NCBI RefSeq assembly: GCF_000209165.1
Contig: NC_009042.1
Coordinates: forward strand, 2,046,001 to 2,110,000
DNA length: 64,000 nt
Source: Scheffersomyces stipitis CBS 6054
Lineage: Eukaryota; Ascomycota; Pichiomycetes; Serinales; Debaryomycetaceae
Direction of reading: 5' to 3'
In this document: positions 59,468 through 64,000 of the stretch, piece by piece
How positions within the stretch are numbered: the first letter of the stretch is position 1
Layout: every line of letters starts with the position of its first letter
Notes under the pieces: generated by a model
Told to the model about the DNA's origin: nothing
The model's input: the letters and a program-made list of their open reading frames with translations, nothing else
Database searches by the model: none
Position numbers and translations under genes: made by a program

Positions 59468-60118
59468 ATAAGACTAGAATATGTGACAGAAACGATGTAA
59501 AAGTATAATGAGTCTAAATAGTTATGAATGTTAGTTTTGTAAAGGTTTCAATTTCAAGTTGTACTCATGGGTTGAAATGGGTGCAAAAGACAGAGAATGG
59601 AATACCCGAATTGCAGATGATCTATGGAACCATGCATGCCTTTGCAGGCTTTCTTTTACAAGAAGCTGGTTTTCCAAATTGTCTCATATTGAGTTCAATT
59701 GGAGTTCATTCTCTTGTAACTAGTCTATATATCACCAATATATCAATACTATTGGTTGCCTTTTTACTCTTTGATCTCTTAAGTATGTAAATCTAAAAAT
59801 GAGACTGCGACCGAAAAATTCACGGATCTATTTCAATTGAAATTACCCCCTTCCATTATGACTCCAAGAAAAACATAAAAAATTCTACTTAACTCTTCAT
59901 TACTTGCGATCAGCTTCATAGAATTCCACTTCTGCAGCCAACACCGTACACCTACAACAAATCACCCAATACCAACAACGTCTATCATCACCACCAGTTT
60001 TCAATTTTCGTTTCGCACACGACCCCATAAACGTAGGGTTGATGATCTTCGAGTTCAAAACAATTTCTACAACCTGTAACAATTCCTCCTTTCCCAATTG
60101 CAACATCAATATCTAAGC
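59468..60118. other. APN1 3' region and NUP116 promoter
   Basis: 651 bp. Two short frames, 59524-59790 plus (88 codons) and 59900-60106 minus (68 codons), have ATGs but no recognisable family. The second would start 13 bp from the NUP116 ATG, so it is unlikely. No gene is supported. Confidence 0.4.
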
Positions 60119-63100
60119 ATGTTTGGAGGCTCATCTTCAGGATTTGGAGGTTTTGGCTCCACAACGGCTAACTCAGGTTCGCCATTTGGTTCCTCGGCAG
60201 CCAATAACAACGCAGCTACGCAACTGTCCCCTTTTGGATCTTCCACGGCTGGAGGAGGAGGCATATTTGGCGCTGGCACTGGCTCTATAGGCGGAGCTGG
60301 TACGGCAGGTGCTGGAACTGGTTCGGCATTCGGAGCTGGTGGATCTGGAGCTTTTGGCTCGGCCTCTACTGCCAACAATGCCGGAACCTCAGCTTTTGGT
60401 TCCAATACTGGTAATACAGGAGGAGGCCTTTTTGGCTCGTCAAATACAGCTGGATCACCGTTTGGGGGTTCTGGAGCCACTTCCACATTCGGGACCGGTA
60501 CTGGTACAAATTCTACTTCATTTGGTGCTTCCAATGCGGCTGCAGGTGGTATTTTCGGCGGTGCTAACAAATCGGGCTTTGGAGCCTCTACGGGAGCGTT
60601 TGGTTCTGGTGGCACTTCTCCATTTGGAGCTACTTCAGGTACTGGCTTCGGTGGAGTAGGAGGCACTGTAGATTCTAATACCAACAACGGAACAGCCGTA
60701 AAGCCGTTTGCAGCTGTTAGCGAAAAGGACAATACTGGAACTTTGAACGTTTTCCAGAACATCTGTGCTATGCCTGAGTACAAAAATTTTTCGTTTGAAG
60801 AGTTGAGATTGAAAGATTACGAACAAAACAGGCGTTATGGTTCTCAGAATGCTGCTGGTGCTGCTGGTTCTACAACCGGCGGATTCAGCTTCGGGGCTTC
60901 CACCAATGCTCCTTCCTCTACTTCTGCATTTGGTTCTGGTGGACAAACTGGCTTCGGAGCACAACCTAACACAGGCCTGGCCTTTGGGTCTTCAGGAGCA
61001 TTTGGAGCAGGTCAGCCATCAAGTTCTCCATTTGCAGCACAATCCAATACTACAAGCACCTTTGGCCAGCAACAGCAGAGCTCACCTTTTGGAGGAGCTG
61101 CAGCTGGTGGTTCTGGATTTGGAACTTCTAATGCAGCTAGTGTTTTTGGAAGTTCCAACACTGCTTTTGGTGCCAATAAGCCGGCTACAGGGTTTGGAGC
61201 CACTGGTTCTTCATTTGGAAATGCTGGCACTGGCGGAGGTCTCTTTGGTTCTAACAATGCCAATTCTAATACTAACGCCAATGCATCTCCTTTTGGAGGT
61301 ACTGGCAATACAGCTGGTGGTTTTGGCCAGACCAGCAACTCGCCATTTGGCCAAAGCAATACTGGAAACGCCTTTGGCCAGAGCAACACTGGCAGTTCAC
61401 CATTTGGAACTCAGAACAATGCTGGTGGAGGTTTGTTTGGAGGAGCTCGGAATAACCTATCAAATAGTAATGCTTTTGGAGCCTCCAACACCAACGCGGG
61501 TTTTGGTGCCTCTTCTACTGGTGGAGGCTTGTTTGGTGGAGCTCAGAATACGGCCAGCACCTTTGGTGCCAATAAACCTGCTACAGGAGGATTGTTTGGA
61601 GGAGCTGGTCAGAGTAATACTCAAGCAGGAGGATTATTTGGACAAAATAACCAGCAACAAAATACTTCTGGTGGATTGTTTGGCCAAAATAACCAACAAC
61701 AACAACAACAAGCATCAGGAGGCTTATTTGGAGCAAAACCTGCTGGAAATACTGGAGGTTTATTTGGTAGTAGTCAGACTTCTAACACAGCTACTGGCGG
61801 AGGTTTGTTTGGTGGTAATACCAATCAATCTGGAGCTGGTGGTTTATTTGGAGCCAAAACTAATACAAGTGGTGGTTTATTTGGAGCATCGCAGCCTGCC
61901 TCCAGTGGTAATGCAGCCTTTGGCCAAGGTGCTGCCAATACACAGCAATCGGGTGGATTGTTTGGGAACAAACCAGCCGGAGCTACTGGTGGTGGCTTGT
62001 TTGGTGGAAGCAATACTGTCAACGCTGCAGCTGGTGCTAGTGGCGGATTGTTTGGAGGTAGTTCTACCAATCAAGGTGGAGGTCTTTTTGGTTCAAGCAA
62101 CAATGCTGGTGGATTAGGGACCAATACACAACAATCTGGCGGTTTATTTGGTGCCAAACCTGGTAATACAGGAACAGGTGGAGGTTTGTTTGGTGGTGGA
62201 TCGTCGGGAACAAACACTCTTGGAAGTTCGACTCTTGGAACCAACGTGTTGCAGAATAATGCCCAGCAATCGCAACAGCCATTGGTCAACATAAACTCTC
62301 AAAATCCATATGGGAACAACCCGATTGTTATGTTCCAGAGTATTACCGGAAGTCAGCAAACTAATGCTGCTGGTCCATCTATCACACCAGTAAAGACTGT
62401 CAACAAGAAACCCGTAACATTGGGCAATCCTCACAGAGTTGCTCCAATATTCAGGGTGAGTGCATTGCCAAAGAAGAAGTCTACATCTCTGAACGAGAAG
62501 GCTCTTGTAACGAAGAAGCCCGACGGTGTATTCACGGCCAGTACAGATGCGGCTATTATATCATCGGATATTTTTGCACCAAAGGACAATTTCAAGAAGC
62601 TTGTCTTGGATAAGTCTCAGGAAAGCAATACCAAGTTGCTTCCAAGTACCGAGTCCCAGAATGGTCCTACGAAACAAGTTACTTTCCAATTGGAGAAATC
62701 CAGCACTTCCGCTGCTACTGAAGCTATTGAAAATGGCCAAGACAAAACCAAGTCCAAGCATAAAAAGAAAGAAGTTGAATCAGAAAAGATCGTTCCTCCA
62801 ATCACTTCGTCTACACCAGAACATACTCTTACAGATGAAGTTGACGATAATGGCTACTGGACATCGCCCCCATTGTCTCAATTGAAGAGCAAATCGTTGT
62901 CAGAGTTACGTTCTATCAAGGGGTTCAAGATTGGACGCAAGCACTACGGACAAGTCGAATTCTTGGATCCAGTCGACTTGTCTAGCATCGTCAACTTGGA
63001 TGATATTGCCGGTAATGTGATTATCTTTGGATCCAAGTCGTGTCTCGCTTACCCAGACGAAAACAGACCCAAGAAGGGAGAAGGGTTGAATTTGCCAGCG

Positions 63101-63283
63101 CGAATCACTTTGGAAGGATGCTATCCTTTGAACAAGGCTGATAAGATGCCAATTCTTGATCCTAAGAGCGAGGTCGTAAAATTGCATATTGAGAATTTGA
63201 AGAAGTTGCCATACATGAACTTCGAGTCATACGACGCAGCCACCGGCAACTGGACATTCACAGTAGAGTCGATGGATGCTTGA
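60119..63283 (+). CDS. NUP116: FG/GLFG nucleoporin Nup116 (Nup98 family)
   Basis: A 1054-residue central-channel nucleoporin; yeast Nup116 is 1113. The first in-frame ATG is at 60119 ([13 protein letters not shown]). Residues 1-190 and 245-720 are FG-repeat domains, with about 18 GLFG motifs plus many SPFG/AFG units, forming the permeability barrier. Between them, about residues 190-243, is a GLEBS-like motif ([21 protein letters not shown], then DYEQNRRYG) that binds the mRNA-export factor Gle2. Among yeast GLFG paralogues only Nup116 has this, which argues against Nup100 or Nup145. The C-terminal about 145 residues are the Nup98 autoproteolytic-type domain ([54 protein letters not shown]). 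It stops before any cleavage tripeptide, as in Nup116, and so is a non-cleaving anchor to the pore. Confidence 0.93.
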   Translation: MFGGSSSGFGGFGSTTANSGSPFGSSAANNNAATQLSPFGSSTAGGGGIFGAGTGSIGGAGTAGAGTGSAFGAGGSGAFGSASTANNAGTSAFGSNTGNTGGGLFGSSNTAGSPFGGSGATSTFGTGTGTNSTSFGASNAAAGGIFGGANKSGFGASTGAFGSGGTSPFGATSGTGFGGVGGTVDSNTNNGTAVKPFAAVSEKDNTGTLNVFQNICAMPEYKNFSFEELRLKDYEQNRRYGSQNAAGAAGSTTGGFSFGASTNAPSSTSAFGSGGQTGFGAQPNTGLAFGSSGAFGAGQPSSSPFAAQSNTTSTFGQQQQSSPFGGAAAGGSGFGTSNAASVFGSSNTAFGANKPATGFGATGSSFGNAGTGGGLFGSNNANSNTNANASPFGGTGNTAGGFGQTSNSPFGQSNTGNAFGQSNTGSSPFGTQNNAGGGLFGGARNNLSNSNAFGASNTNAGFGASSTGGGLFGGAQNTASTFGANKPATGGLFGGAGQSNTQAGGLFGQNNQQQNTSGGLFGQNNQQQQQQASGGLFGAKPAGNTGGLFGSSQTSNTATGGGLFGGNTNQSGAGGLFGAKTNTSGGLFGASQPASSGNAAFGQGAANTQQSGGLFGNKPAGATGGGLFGGSNTVNAAAGASGGLFGGSSTNQGGGLFGSSNNAGGLGTNTQQSGGLFGAKPGNTGTGGGLFGGGSSGTNTLGSSTLGTNVLQNNAQQSQQPLVNINSQNPYGNNPIVMFQSITGSQQTNAAGPSITPVKTVNKKPVTLGNPHRVAPIFRVSALPKKKSTSLNEKALVTKKPDGVFTASTDAAIISSDIFAPKDNFKKLVLDKSQESNTKLLPSTESQNGPTKQVTFQLEKSSTSAATEAIENGQDKTKSKHKKKEVESEKIVPPITSSTPEHTLTDEVDDNGYWTSPPLSQLKSKSLSELRSIKGFKIGRKHYGQVEFLDPVDLSSIVNLDDIAGNVIIFGSKSCLAYPDENRPKKGEGLNLPARITLEGCYPLNKADKMPILDPKSEVVKLHIENLKKLPYMNFESYDAATGNWTFTVESMDA

Positions 63284-64000
63284 GTCTGTGAAAGGATTCT
63301 ATTTATAGAGTACATAGGAACTACGGTTCATAATTTACAGAGATGTCAAAAGTAAGTTGAGCTATGGATAGTTAATCATTTTAATAAACTAGAGTTGTCA
63401 AGACAGAAGTTGTGAGAGGAGGCATTCTACAAAATTGTGTACATTGCTGTGCTAATGAGTTTCAATGTAAAACCAGCAAGCTAATTTTGTTGATTTCAAT
63501 TGACACATTATTGAGATCAACTTCGATTTGTGCCATAATTGAAATGATTTGAAAATATCACAGCTGTCTTGTGTGCCTTAAATGTGTACGAACTGAGTCT
63601 AATGCAATAATTGAAGATGGTAGTGTGTGTTACTGTGTAAGAACCGCCTTACCAAATTGCACAAATGTGTAGCATTGCTCTAAACATGTTACCAGAAATA
63701 CATAGAAAGTCCAAGAATACAATTAATTCTCATGAAATGAAGAAGCAGATGCCTTTTATACACTTTTCACTATAAAGAAACGCAATTCAATTTTGGCTAC
63801 AGGTGTAGAATTATCAGCATAATAAGCTTTTAGAACACCAGACAAAATCCAGATAAACTCACTTTATATTTTATCGATAAAAAAATCAATTATTTGATAA
63901 AAAATACACTCCTATAATCCTTCTCTCGCGTCCCAATCAGGCAATACATAAACGAGGGGCGGCAGGATCAGATGCACCACTATAAGGCCACCAGGAAGAA
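63284..64000. other. NUP116 3' region to the window edge
   Basis: 717 bp. It is AT-rich until about 63920, then more GC-rich. A 29-codon minus-strand frame enters from the right edge and stops at 63912-63914, and a plus-strand ATG lies at 63972. Neither can be judged without the neighbouring sequence. Confidence 0.4.

Noticed and set aside
59524..59790. An 88-codon frame with a hydrophobic C-terminal half, 3' of APN1
   Set aside because: No recognisable family; it lies in the 3' UTR/promoter space. Transcript data would be needed to keep it.
60106..60783. A proline/alanine-rich minus-strand frame opposite NUP116
   Set aside because: It is an antisense shadow produced by the Gly/Ser/Phe repeat codons of the FG region.
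63912..64000. A minus-strand frame entering from the right edge (ending LPDWDAREGL)
   Set aside because: Only 29 codons are visible and it uses several CTG and CCG codons, which are rare here. It cannot be called without the adjacent sequence.

Overview
This window is nuclear DNA from a budding yeast, almost certainly a member of the CUG-Ser clade (Debaryomycetaceae/Scheffersomyces-type yeasts). Genes are dense and mostly intronless, lie on both strands, are separated by short AT-rich gaps, and encode clear orthologues of Saccharomyces and Candida proteins. The best internal evidence for the CUG-Ser code is in the APN1 gene. There a CTG codon (58958-58960) sits at a position that is serine in both E. 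coli Nfo and yeast Apn1. The highly expressed TSA1 gene appears to avoid CTG. A Scheffersomyces-like species is my best guess, but that is inference. Because CTG should be read as Ser, conceptual translations with the standard code carry some wrong Leu residues.

Layout. 0.2-4.2 kb: a large C2H2 zinc-finger/fungal-TF-domain regulator. 4.4-6.8 kb: the divergent ribosome-biogenesis pair NSA2 and LCP5. 7.9-8.5 kb: peroxiredoxin TSA1 behind a stress-type promoter. 9.3-13.6 kb: HNT2 (FHIT-like), MED6, an HDEL-tailed ER cyclophilin and the SUMO ligase MMS21. 14.8-21.1 kb: a 2115-residue GPI-type cell-wall protein built of about 35 two-cysteine modules, including 14 almost identical 132-bp repeats and four 261-bp repeats. 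It is preceded by about 3.9 kb with no convincing gene. 25.0-34 kb: MUB1, OAC1, CYM1 and MRPL39. 34.5-43.7 kb: ERV25, an unrecognised protein with a textbook PCNA-binding (PIP) motif, RAD33, a CHA1-type serine/threonine dehydratase and a large alpha/beta-hydrolase-like protein. 44.8-52.2 kb: the chromatin enzymes DOT1 and ISW2, convergent. 53.0-63.3 kb: UNG1, OST3/6, a DMT-family transporter, a spliced APN1 and the GLFG nucleoporin NUP116.

There is no operon logic, but several genes touch shared processes. Genome maintenance is represented by MMS21, RAD33, UNG1, APN1, DOT1, ISW2 and probably the PIP-box protein. Uracil excision (UNG1) and AP-site cleavage (APN1) are consecutive base-excision-repair steps, and their genes lie within 6.5 kb. 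Ribosome assembly is represented by NSA2, LCP5 and MRPL39. The secretory pathway is represented by the HDEL cyclophilin, ERV25 and OST3. I found no tRNA, rRNA, CRISPR or intact mobile element. Several coding starts were moved to the first in-frame ATG or, for APN1, to a 14-nt first exon.
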